Origin: an uncultured Lachnospiraceae bacterium
Lineage (GTDB): Bacteria > Bacillota > Clostridia > Lachnospirales > Lachnospiraceae
DNA length: 64,000 nucleotides
Assembly: GCA_910579465.1 (NCBI GenBank)
Contig: CAJTUB010000004.1
Location: forward strand, 186,436 to 250,435
Direction: 5' to 3'
Shown here one piece after another: positions 26,953-35,173 of this stretch. Positions within the stretch are counted from its first letter, which is position 1. Each line of letters starts with the position of its first letter. The position numbers and the translations under genes are program-made. The notes beneath the pieces are model-generated. The model saw only the letters and a program-made list of their open reading frames with translations. It was not told the origin of the DNA and did no database searches.

Positions 26953-26968
26953 CGAGGAGGCAAAGGCT

Positions 26969-27352
26969 ATGAGCGGGAATACATATATTTAGAATATTGA
27001 AACTGTTAATGGTTCAGCAAGCCAGCAGAATAGTGGAGTGATAAATACGTACAACACTACAAATGATACAAGTTCTATGATTACTCTGATTAACAAATTA
27101 CTTGCATCACTGCCTGAGATACAGGGAGTTGACTCAGAAGAAATCGAGAATGTGAAAGATGATTTGGAAATGATTCAGGAGCAGTTGAAAAGCGATGCTC
27201 CGAAAAAGAATCGTATAGGAAAGGCTCTTGCAGGAATCAAAAAATTTGTAGGCGAGTTTTCTATGAAACTTGCAGTAACGCTTGCCGCCGGAGCAGTCAC
27301 GGGAACAGATTGGAATATGTTTCTGCAACAGGTTGAAGATTTTATCAAATAA
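26969..27352 (+). pseudogene. ORF interrupted by an amber codon at position 8
   Basis: ATG 26969 has an excellent GAGGAGG eight bases before it. The frame reads MSGNTYI, TAG (26990-26992), then NIETVNGSASQQNSGVINTY and on to VEDFIK at 27352, 128 codons in all. A CAG to TAG change at a glutamine codon is the simplest reading. Re-initiation at GTG 27038 would give 104 residues but lacks a good ribosome binding site. The body is helical with a small hydrophobic AVTLAAGAVTG segment and an Asn-rich N-terminal stretch like the linkers seen in some conflict-system proteins. Function unknown. Confidence 0.6.
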
Positions 27353-27565
27353 AAGAGTGAAAGAAATATATTTATAAACATATAGCTAATATCCGCAGTT
27401 ACAGAGCAAGTGTTATCAACGGCGATGTATGAGGGAAAAGAATACATGAAATACCTTGGAAATGAAGAGATAGGTGAGCCGGAATGCTTAGAATAGATGA
27501 ATATATGAAATGATAGTATTAGTCATTCTGTTTTATTAGACTGGTTAAGGAAAGGAAGAAAAAAT

Positions 27566-27985
27566 ATGGACTGTCAATATAAAGAAATCGAAACAGAGCA
27601 GGAATTAAAGGAAGTTTTGGAATTGTGCTATGATATTTTGGGCACAGATAATTCGGAATTATATGGTTATGATGCATGGCATAAGAGATTCGCAGAAGGT
27701 TCGCAGCCTTTAGTATATGCGATAAAAGATGAAGAAATAGTTTCAGCAATTTTGGGACGGGCAGAGAATAAGGATAGTCTTGTAATTGGTTTTGTAGCAT
27801 GTCGTGAAAATTACAGGAGACAAGGGATAACAAAAGGGCTTTTAGGCTATTTTGAAGATTTGGCAAGGAAAAAAGGATTTAAATATATTACACTAGGTTC
27901 TAAGGAAGATGCATTTTATGAAAAATGCGGTTACAGGGTAATTTTTCAAGTCCATGACCAAAATATTTTTCAAAAGATATTGTAA
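27566..27985 (+). CDS. GNAT-family N-acetyltransferase
   Basis: A 139-residue acetyltransferase. The acetyl-CoA loop is CRENYRRQGITKGLLGYFED, followed by the ITLGSKEDAFYEKCGYR motif. ATG 27566 is preceded by AAGGAAAG. It stands alone in the island; the gap before it (27353-27565) has only short broken readings. Substrate unknown. Confidence 0.85.
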   Translation: MDCQYKEIETEQELKEVLELCYDILGTDNSELYGYDAWHKRFAEGSQPLVYAIKDEEIVSAILGRAENKDSLVIGFVACRENYRRQGITKGLLGYFEDLARKKGFKYITLGSKEDAFYEKCGYRVIFQVHDQNIFQKIL

Positions 27986-28062
27986 GGGTAATTGCTAAAA
28001 ATTCGAATGAGTGCCATCTCCAGAGGGCTTGAGCGGATGTTGACGATTGGAGGATTAACAGG

Positions 28063-28743
28063 ATGCTTAAGGAAGTACTGTTCAAAATTGCGAAGGGCTC
28101 CTTTATGGGTAAAATTGTAGGAAATGCATTTCAATACTGCAGTTGGGCGCTTCCCGTGAAGAAAGTATATAGCAGCAAGGAAGTAATTGCGTTCTGTCAT
28201 CCTCACCCTTCCTATGAAAATCATATTATTATTTCACCAAAAAGGGCGGTTAAGAATTTGCAGCAAATGGCGTCAGATCGCTTTAGTAAGTATTTTTTGA
28301 AGATTTGGGAGACTGCAAAAGACATATGCGTGATGTATCCTGAGTATAGTGATGCGTTTGCGATTGTTGCGAATGGAGGAAAAAGACAAGAGGTCCAGCA
28401 GGTACATTTTCATATGTTTACGAATCATGAAATTGTGAATGAATATTCTGCACAGGAGCAGGCGGAAAGCTTCTTTTACAGAGATAGTAATATTTGCGTT
28501 CTGGAGCATCCGGCCCCTGATTGGAAGGTTCATTTTGTGATTAAGCCTTCAGCATCCCGGATGGCAGGAAACGAAGAGTATGAAGATATGTATTTCAGAA
28601 GCGTTTTGCATAGTATAGAGTTATTAAATAATGAATTTGATATAGTGCAGAGAGGCTATTCCCTTGTATACCAGTACAATAAACAGAAAAGTGATAAGGA
28701 ATGCCCTGTTTTCCATATTGTGTCAGGCAAAAAACTAAAATGA
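28063..28743 (+). CDS. HIT-like protein with duplicated fold
   Basis: 226 residues from ATG 28063 (GGAGG upstream). The N-terminal half reads like a histidine-triad domain: VIAFCHPHPSYENHIIISPKR, then QQVHFHMFT, where the first triad His is Gln. A second, weaker copy follows: SNICVLEHPAPDWKVHFVIKPS. Such an arrangement is seen in GalT-like and nucleotide-hydrolase relatives. With one triad residue replaced it could be a nucleotidyl transferase rather than a hydrolase. The HD hydrolase gene begins 21 bp downstream, so they form a pair. Confidence 0.7.
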   Translation: MLKEVLFKIAKGSFMGKIVGNAFQYCSWALPVKKVYSSKEVIAFCHPHPSYENHIIISPKRAVKNLQQMASDRFSKYFLKIWETAKDICVMYPEYSDAFAIVANGGKRQEVQQVHFHMFTNHEIVNEYSAQEQAESFFYRDSNICVLEHPAPDWKVHFVIKPSASRMAGNEEYEDMYFRSVLHSIELLNNEFDIVQRGYSLVYQYNKQKSDKECPVFHIVSGKKLK

Positions 28744-28764
28744 GATATTTTGAAGGAGCAGATT

Positions 28765-29391
28765 ATGTTACCAACTATAGAAGAAGCAAAAAGAGAATTA
28801 GAAGTCGCGGCGCAATTAAATCCTGGTCCATGGATAGAGCATTCATTCAATGTAGGAATCGCGGCAAGAAACATTGCTGAAAAGATCTCAGAAATGGATT
28901 CGGACAAGGCTTATATTGTAGGCTTATTGCATGATATTGGCAGAAGGGTCGGGGTTGTGAATATTCCTAAGCATGTCTATGAGGGCTATCTGTTTTGTAA
29001 GAAAAACGGATGGGATGAAGCAGAAAGGGTGTGCATGACACATTCCTATCCTCTGATGGAAAAGGAGTTTGATTATGAGCCGGTAACTTTGGAAGAGCAG
29101 GAAATCAAAAGGTATATTTCGGAGTGTAAATGTGACGATTATGATTTGCTGATTCAGTTATGCGACAGTCTGGCAGTAGATTATGGCTTCTGTATTCTCG
29201 AAAAGAGGTTTGTTGATGTGGCAAGAAGATATGGTGTGTGGGAAAATTCCGTAGAACGCTGGAATGCCAAATTTGCAATGAAAGAGTATTTTGAATCAAA
29301 GATGGGATGTTCTGTCTATGACGTATTGCCCGATATTGGTAAAACAACTTTATTGTGTCCGCCACCGTGGAAACCTGGTCAAAGCAAGTAG
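28765..29391 (+). CDS. HD-domain phosphohydrolase
   Basis: 208 residues, ATG 28765 with AAGGAG. The metal-binding HD motifs are WIEHSFNV, LLHDIGRR, CMTHSYP and the later LCDSLAVDYG. HD proteins of this kind act on nucleotides or phosphate esters. It is co-transcribed with the HIT-like gene. The tail GKTTLLCPPPWKPGQSK looks unlike the rest and may come from a recombination joint with the following gene remnant. Confidence 0.85.
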   Translation: MLPTIEEAKRELEVAAQLNPGPWIEHSFNVGIAARNIAEKISEMDSDKAYIVGLLHDIGRRVGVVNIPKHVYEGYLFCKKNGWDEAERVCMTHSYPLMEKEFDYEPVTLEEQEIKRYISECKCDDYDLLIQLCDSLAVDYGFCILEKRFVDVARRYGVWENSVERWNAKFAMKEYFESKMGCSVYDVLPDIGKTTLLCPPPWKPGQSK

Positions 29392-29435
29392 GCGACAGGT
29401 TTTATAGAAGGGAACCAGCAGGAGATAAAGAAAAG

Positions 29436-29802
29436 GTTTTAGATAAAAGAAATTTGAATTTGCTTGAAAATGACAAGTATGCATTTTCTGTACTAAATAG
29501 AATTTTGAATTATTCATACAGAATAATATTAACGGACCATGAGCAGTTAATTATTTGCCATTCAGCGGCTCTGTATCCTGTGTGGGTGTTGGGCACTAGA
29601 TGGTATTTCTTTACAAGAAAAGGAACTGGTCTAGGATGTTGTCGCACGGATCTGTCCGATGATAGATGGGTATTTGTATAATCTGAAATAGGATTTAGCA
29701 GAGTTTTTATCCAGAAAAGCAAAGGAACAGAGAATAAATATGAAATTCATGGTGAATGTGTTTGCTTACAACAGCTCAAGTCTTCTTGAACTTTAAAGTG
29801 TA
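29436..29802 (+). pseudogene. GNAT acetyltransferase remnant
   Basis: Frame one reads ENDKYAFSVLNRILNYSYRI then ILTDHEQLIICHSAALYPVW, typical of the N-terminal part of a large clostridial GNAT family. After about 29630 the match moves to another frame: GYLYNLK, an in-frame TAG, DLAEFLSRKAKEQRINMKF and VNVFAY. At least one frameshift and one stop interrupt it, so it is dead. Confidence 0.65.
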
Positions 29803-29924
29803 GCAGATAGGAATATTTATGTATTGGGAGTGATTTGAAAGAGATGATTGAAATTATACACTTTCTGTATATTGTAGAAAGCATTACGCGCAGCATCCGG
29901 GTATTGGGTGACTAAGATGAGTGA

Positions 29925-30203
29925 AAGTACAAGGATTATGCCAATGCTTTATATGGACAAAGACCATGCGGCTTCGAGAAAATCGGGTATGTATTAAGCC
30001 GAAAACCTTGTACGATAGGGGCGAAGACTGTTTACGGTATAGATTGTAATATTTATTGCTTCATAGTGGTAAGTAAGAGTATAGACATCACGACAGCGGA
30101 ACTTTTTAAAAAGAACCAAAAAACAATTGAAACAATAGAGAAAGATTTTATTGAAGATATAATAAAACAAGGAAAGATAGGGAGAAACTATGAATACAGA
30201 TAG
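29925..30203 (+). pseudogene. C-terminal remnant of an unknown protein
   Basis: An open 92-codon stretch with no start codon, opening after a TGA. It reads KYKDYANALYGQRPCGFEKI, then GYVLSRKPCTIGAKTVYGID and ends ELFKKNQKTIETIEKDFIED. The CGFEKIGYV piece is GNAT-like. The KKNQ-TIE tail resembles the tail after the KilA-N fragment (26250-26310), suggesting a shared source or cassette edge. It overlaps the DUF4062 start by 14 bp. Confidence 0.45.
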
Positions 30204-31356
30204 ACATACGCCGGTAGTTTTTGTCAGTTCAACATGCTATGATTTGAAACAGGTTCGAGAAGATTTAAAAGATTTTTTTGAAACAAATTATGGATTTCAA
30301 GCAATGCTTTCCGAATTTGACTCATTTCCTATTGACCCATGTATTGGAACCTTTGAAAATTGTTTAAATAATGTTGATAAATCAGCAGATATATTTATAC
30401 TTATTGTTGGAACAAGATATGGGTGTGTGATGGAAAATGGAAAATCTATTACGAATTTAGAATATCTACATGCAAAGGCTAAGGGAATTCCGGTATTTGT
30501 GTTCGTGGATAAGCAGTTATATAATTATTTAAAAATATGGAAAACAAATAAAACAGGGGATTTTTCAGCTGTTGTTGATAATCCGCAAATTTTCGAATTT
30601 GTTTCAGGAATTTATAATGAATCCAAACAATGGATTTATACATATGAATCCATGCGAGATATAACCATTACAATGAAACATCAATTAAGTCTGATATTTT
30701 CTGATGGACTCACATATAAAAAAGTATTACATACTTTGCAACCTCATGTTTTGGAGAGTGATATTCCTGCAGGAGCTATACGTGTTTTAATTGAAAAACC
30801 ATATGCATGGGAGCATAAATTTCTTGCCTATGTGCTTAAAGATGAGTTTGATAAATTGCAGAAACATAGGTGGAATTTTAAGTATGGTTTTTTTACGACA
30901 CATATGATTAAATTGGATTCTAGGGAACTTTTACAGGATGTTTCTGTAAAGCTAAATGAGATTATAAAATTAAGCGAAATTTTGGGTACACTTTTGAACT
31001 CGACAATTCAAGATGCGATTGGAGAGCCGGGAGTGCCGAGTGATTTAGATATGATAGTATATGCTTCAAAGCAATTTGCCTCGTTTTATGAAAGAATAAT
31101 TGCATGGGCACTATATTTCAGGACATTGCATACAGATAAAGTGTTTCAACAATTGCTCAAATTGTTATATGAGCTTCCAGAGTCAATGCTTGCGCAAATG
31201 GATAATTTTGTAGACAAACTATATAGAGAGATTATAAGTATTCCAGATGTTGAGGATAATATTAAACGTGAAATAAAATTGTCTTGTGTCTTAGATAAAG
31301 CGAATACAAATGCTATTAATGCGGAGATAGAGAGGCTTTATAAATTGTTATGTTAA
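30190..31356 (+). CDS. DUF4062 domain protein
   Basis: 388 residues. The first 110 form a DUF4062 domain: VVFVSSTCYDLKQVREDLKDF, then MLSEFDSFPIDP, ADIFILIVGTRYG and SITNLEYLHAKAKGIPVFVFV. This fold is related to TIR/SLOG-like nucleotide-binding domains and is often fused to STAND NTPases in bacterial conflict systems. Here it is followed by an alpha-helical region of about 270 residues with no NTPase motif. ATG 30190 follows GGGAG. It lies five kilobases from nothing but fragments on its left and a restriction system on its right, which fits a defence role; that is inference. Confidence 0.82.
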   Translation: MNTDRHTPVVFVSSTCYDLKQVREDLKDFFETNYGFQAMLSEFDSFPIDPCIGTFENCLNNVDKSADIFILIVGTRYGCVMENGKSITNLEYLHAKAKGIPVFVFVDKQLYNYLKIWKTNKTGDFSAVVDNPQIFEFVSGIYNESKQWIYTYESMRDITITMKHQLSLIFSDGLTYKKVLHTLQPHVLESDIPAGAIRVLIEKPYAWEHKFLAYVLKDEFDKLQKHRWNFKYGFFTTHMIKLDSRELLQDVSVKLNEIIKLSEILGTLLNSTIQDAIGEPGVPSDLDMIVYASKQFASFYERIIAWALYFRTLHTDKVFQQLLKLLYELPESMLAQMDNFVDKLYREIISIPDVEDNIKREIKLSCVLDKANTNAINAEIERLYKLLC

Positions 31357-31721
31357 TAAAGTAATTGTTTATAGGTGTTATTGTTTTGACAAAAAATTGC
31401 TTATATTCAAGAGATAGAACCTATAGCCATTACCTGAAGTTATAGAGAATGTATAGTTTATCTTATGCGGCAGGTAGTCTATGGATTGCCTGCCATATTC
31501 GGTATTATTCTGGCTGATTTTTGTCAGAAAGATTTTTGCTACTGGAGAAGTTTGTATATAAAATCGTTGACGCCGAATATGATATTTCATATAATGCAGA
31601 CACGAGACGTTCCGGATGGCAAGGGAGGATGGGCTATTGAAAGAGAGCTGCTTTTTATCAAACGACCTCCGGATGGATAAATCATATCAGCTGTAGAAAA
31701 AACAAAGGGAAGATTGGTGAC
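31357..31721. other. Intergenic stretch with degraded coding
   Basis: 365 bp without an intact gene. Two overlapping frames look faintly protein-like between 31465 and 31680 (for example FVYKIVDAEYDISYN in one and KGGWAIERELLFIKRP in another), which suggests a broken gene with frameshifts. No promoter, repeat or RNA structure was recognised. Confidence 0.4.
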
Positions 31722-32237
31722 ATGACAAAGAAATCAAAACAAAAACTGATTATTATAGCAGGCTCTCCTTGTGTGGGGAAAACGACGGTGGCAGACAAGC
31801 TGTTTACCTCTTATGAAAACAGTGCTTTTTTTGATGGTGACTGGGCATGGTGCGTCAATCCTTTTTCATTGGATGATCCGAGATTGCGAAATGGTGACAA
31901 AACGATGTCCTTTGCATTGTCTACCTATTTGAATTCAGGGTTTGACTATGTGTTCTTCCCGTCTGTAGTTATGATATATCAAACAATTCGTGAGACAGTG
32001 TTGAAAGATATCACTGCAAAAGATTACTCTGTTTTGGGCTTTACCCTGACCTGCTCTGAGGATACCTTGCTGGAACGTCATAAAAACCGCGGGGATAAAA
32101 ATGAATGTTCTTTTCACTGGCTTCATTTAGAGCCGTATCAAGGCGATTATGTAATTAACACGGATAATAAAAATGTCCGGCAAATTGTTGAGGAAATGAA
32201 AGGTATGATAGATAAGGCGGGAACGGAGGAAAGATAG
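31722..32237 (+). CDS. P-loop nucleoside/small-molecule kinase-like protein
   Basis: 171 residues. A Walker A motif, IIAGSPCVGKTTVA, near the N-terminus, FFDGDWAWC as the substrate region, and a lid-like TLLERHKNRGD. The fold is that of small AAA-type kinases related to shikimate and gluconate kinases. Substrate unknown. ATG 31722 has a weak AAAGGGAAG. Single gene, own spacing. Confidence 0.8.
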   Translation: MTKKSKQKLIIIAGSPCVGKTTVADKLFTSYENSAFFDGDWAWCVNPFSLDDPRLRNGDKTMSFALSTYLNSGFDYVFFPSVVMIYQTIRETVLKDITAKDYSVLGFTLTCSEDTLLERHKNRGDKNECSFHWLHLEPYQGDYVINTDNKNVRQIVEEMKGMIDKAGTEER

Positions 32238-32331
32238 TTTTTACCTTTTGCGTCAATGGGATATATGACGAAATTGTCAATGATGAAAATTGATGTTTAT
32301 GGAGATGTCTGAATTTTAGGAGGTAATTGGA

Positions 32332-33024
32332 GTGATCAATTTTTTAAAAAGCAATTGGGTTAATATATTGTTAATTATTGTGGGAACATTTGCACTTGTT
32401 ATTTATATACTGCAGGAAAGAAGAAAGAAAATAGATGCTGCTTCTTTAATTGTTTTGCAGATTGATGAAGTGCTGAAGAGACTCATTGAAATTTCTACCT
32501 TTATTGCAGGAGATGGCTTTAATTCGACAGCATTTTATGAGTCACTTCCTTTGATGAAAGAAAATTATTGGAGTAAATATAAGCATTATTTTGTTCGGAA
32601 TATGGATGCCGCAAGCTATGATTCAATAAATCGGCTATATAATTATGTGGCAGGAGTTCAGGAACAGCAGCTATTGGCAAAGACTTTACAAACAAATAGC
32701 ATTAACTTGATTCAGACAATAATAATGAACATGGAAGCTGGGTTTATTAGCGATTATTTGAATGGTTTATATGGTAATGATTTGCCTGTTCAAATTGAGG
32801 GTAGTTCATATTTAAAGTTTAATGTAAATCAATTTTGGGTCAAATATAAAGAGAAGGATGAACAGTTAAGAATGCTTATCAATAATGGAGCATTCGCTCC
32901 GATATATAGCCCTGTTCAGATTAAGCAGAGCTTGGATAAGATATTGACAGAATGTTCTCTGCTTGGAGTTACAGGAACAGATGGGTATCAATTATTAAAA
33001 AAGAAGTCAAAAAGGAGATTTTAA
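32332..33024 (+). CDS. Membrane-anchored helical protein, unknown
   Basis: 230 residues from GTG 32332, right after AGGAGGT. A single membrane helix (about 9-27) is followed by a cytoplasmic all-alpha region containing repeated hydrophobic heptads and ending KKKSKRRF. No enzyme motif. It resembles in layout the small phage or defence membrane proteins with one N-terminal helix, but no family is recognised. Next to the restriction system but with a separate promoter. Confidence 0.65.
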   Translation: MINFLKSNWVNILLIIVGTFALVIYILQERRKKIDAASLIVLQIDEVLKRLIEISTFIAGDGFNSTAFYESLPLMKENYWSKYKHYFVRNMDAASYDSINRLYNYVAGVQEQQLLAKTLQTNSINLIQTIIMNMEAGFISDYLNGLYGNDLPVQIEGSSYLKFNVNQFWVKYKEKDEQLRMLINNGAFAPIYSPVQIKQSLDKILTECSLLGVTGTDGYQLLKKKSKRRF

Positions 33025-33132
33025 GTCTTGGAGTAGATTACCGGTGAATAATCAATAGGAATGTATATTATTACATATCATGAAAGTAAGAAGTTAACGG
33101 GACGAAGTAAACTGTAGTTATTGAAAAAGTAG

Positions 33133-33161
33133 TTGACAGAACGAATGTTCTGAACTATTCT
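33133..33161 (+). promoter_or_regulatory. R-M operon promoter with LexA-type box
   Basis: TTGACA (33133-33138), 17-bp spacer, TATTCT (33156-33161). The spacer contains the perfect palindrome CAGAACGAATGTTCTG (33137-33152). This fits the Gram-positive LexA core GAAC-N4-GTTC, including the RNRY centre, with one mismatch in the outer bases. A bound repressor would sit between -35 and -10. The alternative is a control site for the methyltransferase itself. Confidence 0.7.
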
Positions 33162-33220
33162 AGTTATATGGATGTGCTTATAGTTAGAAGATTGAAGTAG
33201 TAACAAAGGAGAGGACATTT

Positions 33221-34207
33221 GTGCAAAAACCATTAACTTGTGTTGAGATTTGTGCAGGAGCCGGTGGTCAGGCTCTCGGACTTGCAATGGCTGGATTTGT
33301 TCATGTTGCACTTGTTGAATATGAATCAGAGTATTGCAAAACTTTAAAACTAAACCGCCCTGAATGGAATGTGATATGTGAGGATGTCCGTAACTTTGAC
33401 GGGAAACCTTACTATGGGGTAGATTTGTTGGCAGGCGGAGTGCCCTGCCCTCCTTTTTCGATTGCTGGAAAACAATTAGGAAAGGATGACGAACGCGATT
33501 TGTTTCCGGAAGCAATCCGCCTGCTTAAAGAGATTAGGCCTCGGGCTGTTATGTTAGAAAATGTGAGAGGATTTTTAGATGCCGGTTTTGATGAATATCG
33601 CAGGTATATTCTTAAATTGATTGAAAAGCTTGGATATCGTACGCAAATTAAGTTATTGAATGCCTCTGATTTTGGTGTTTCACAGCTTCGCCCGCGTGTG
33701 GTGATTGTTGGAATACGAAAAGATGAACGAGGTTCTTTTTCTTATCCTGAGGGAAAAAAGGAGCATACACCTACTGTTGGGACGTTATTATATGATTTGA
33801 TGGCAGAAAATAAATGGGAAGGTGCAAAAGAATGGGCGCAAGGCGCTGATAAAATAGCCCCGACTTTGGTTGGTGGCTCTAAAAAGCATGGTGGTCCGGA
33901 TCTGGGACCGGTGAGGGCAAGAAATGCGTGGGCTGAATTAGGAGTAGATGGACGTGGTGTAGCTGACGTGCCACCAGCTCCGGGTTTTGAAGGAATGCCT
34001 CGTTTGACAAGCAGAATGATGGCGAGGATACAGGGATTTCCTGATACATGGATGTTTGGAAAAAAGAAAACAACTGCGTGCCGCATGATTGGAAATGCAT
34101 TTCCGCCACCGGTAGCGCAGGCAGTAGGAGAAAGAATAAAGGAGTGTCTGGAATATGGATGCATTAATAGCGAATGCGAGAGTTCACTTTCACGAGCGGT
34201 TATTTGA
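33221..34207 (+). CDS. DNA (cytosine-5) methyltransferase
   Basis: 328 residues from GTG 33221 after AGGAGAGG. Motif I is EICAGAGGQALG, the catalytic motif IV is GVPCPPFS (Cys76), motif VI MLENVRG, motif VIII QLRPRVVIVG and motif X ACRMIGNAFPPPVAQAVG; all are intact. It modifies a cytosine in double-stranded DNA. Its partner endonuclease gene overlaps it by 53 bp, so the two are translated together. By the partner's identity the target is probably GCCGGC. Confidence 0.94.
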   Translation: MQKPLTCVEICAGAGGQALGLAMAGFVHVALVEYESEYCKTLKLNRPEWNVICEDVRNFDGKPYYGVDLLAGGVPCPPFSIAGKQLGKDDERDLFPEAIRLLKEIRPRAVMLENVRGFLDAGFDEYRRYILKLIEKLGYRTQIKLLNASDFGVSQLRPRVVIVGIRKDERGSFSYPEGKKEHTPTVGTLLYDLMAENKWEGAKEWAQGADKIAPTLVGGSKKHGGPDLGPVRARNAWAELGVDGRGVADVPPAPGFEGMPRLTSRMMARIQGFPDTWMFGKKKTTACRMIGNAFPPPVAQAVGERIKECLEYGCINSECESSLSRAVI

Positions 34208-35030
34208 GACGAATACGGTGGCTTTGACTAAGGTAGGTATAGTATCGAATGCAGATACCAGTAGCAGGGCTTCAAAAGCGATATCAGGAAGAATTGTGGA
34301 TATTATAGTGGAGGAAAAGCATCATAGAGTCAATATAGTGGATAAGATTTCTGGTCAGACTCTTGGAAAACAGTTTGAATTATTGACAATGGAATTCTTG
34401 CAGGAAACATTTCCCTATCTACAAAATCTTTGTCCCGGTCAATGGTCGGTATTGCAGCTTGGTAATAATAACAGGCTTAAAACAAGTGACTTTGAGCAGT
34501 ATGAGCATTTAGCCTATTTGAGTGCTTTGACGGCGGAAAATGCACAGTTAGCAGCAGCGTTAGGTAATGATTACCTTGTGGCACCGGATGTAGTTATTTA
34601 TCGGGAGCTTTATGAAGATAAAGAAATTAATTCTGTGCATTATATTGTTGATGATAGTGTCGGTAAGATGGCAGATATCAGAAAATCAAATGGTGGGAAG
34701 CCCTTATTACATGCCAGCGTATCAGCTAAATTTACAATGCGGAGTGACAGGGCACAGAATAGCCGTACAGAAGCGTTAAATTTGATTCGCAATAGGAAAG
34801 GGCATCTGCCTCACATCGTTGTAGTAACGGCAGAGCCTATGCCAAATCGTCTGGCATCATTAGCGCTTGGAACTGGAGATATTGATTGCGTATATCATTT
34901 TGCACTTTATGAACTGATTCGGGCAGTAAGGGAAGTGGGGTCTGAGGATGCAGTTGAGACATTAGGAACACTTGTGCAGGGAAAAAGGTTGAAAGATATA
35001 TCGGACTTGCCGCTGGATTTGGCAGTGTAA
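34155..35030 (+). CDS. NgoMIV-type restriction endonuclease
   Basis: 291 residues closely resembling NgoMIV, a type IIF enzyme that cuts GCCGGC as a tetramer. Recognisable segments include GIVSNAD, GNNNRL, LLHASVSAKFTMRSDRAQNS, RNRKGHLPHIVVVTAEP, LALGTGDIDCVYHFALYEL and the C-terminal GKRLKDISDLPLDLAV. Active-site residues Glu75, Asp145, Ser190, Lys192 and Glu206 match NgoMIV (70, 140, 185, 187, 201) with a constant offset of five. The start ATG lies inside the methyltransferase gene. It appears intact. Confidence 0.93.
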   Translation: MDALIANARVHFHERLFETNTVALTKVGIVSNADTSSRASKAISGRIVDIIVEEKHHRVNIVDKISGQTLGKQFELLTMEFLQETFPYLQNLCPGQWSVLQLGNNNRLKTSDFEQYEHLAYLSALTAENAQLAAALGNDYLVAPDVVIYRELYEDKEINSVHYIVDDSVGKMADIRKSNGGKPLLHASVSAKFTMRSDRAQNSRTEALNLIRNRKGHLPHIVVVTAEPMPNRLASLALGTGDIDCVYHFALYELIRAVREVGSEDAVETLGTLVQGKRLKDISDLPLDLAV

Positions 35031-35173
35031 ATTTATACTATAATTAGTGTATCTGGTAAGAACAACGCTTTCAACGTCTTACAATTGTACCCGGCGATAG
35101 TTCTCACTTTATGTCGTGTTCGTTCTCGCACTAGTGTGATAAGCTTTTTGTAAAAGTAAAAGGAGAGATTTTT

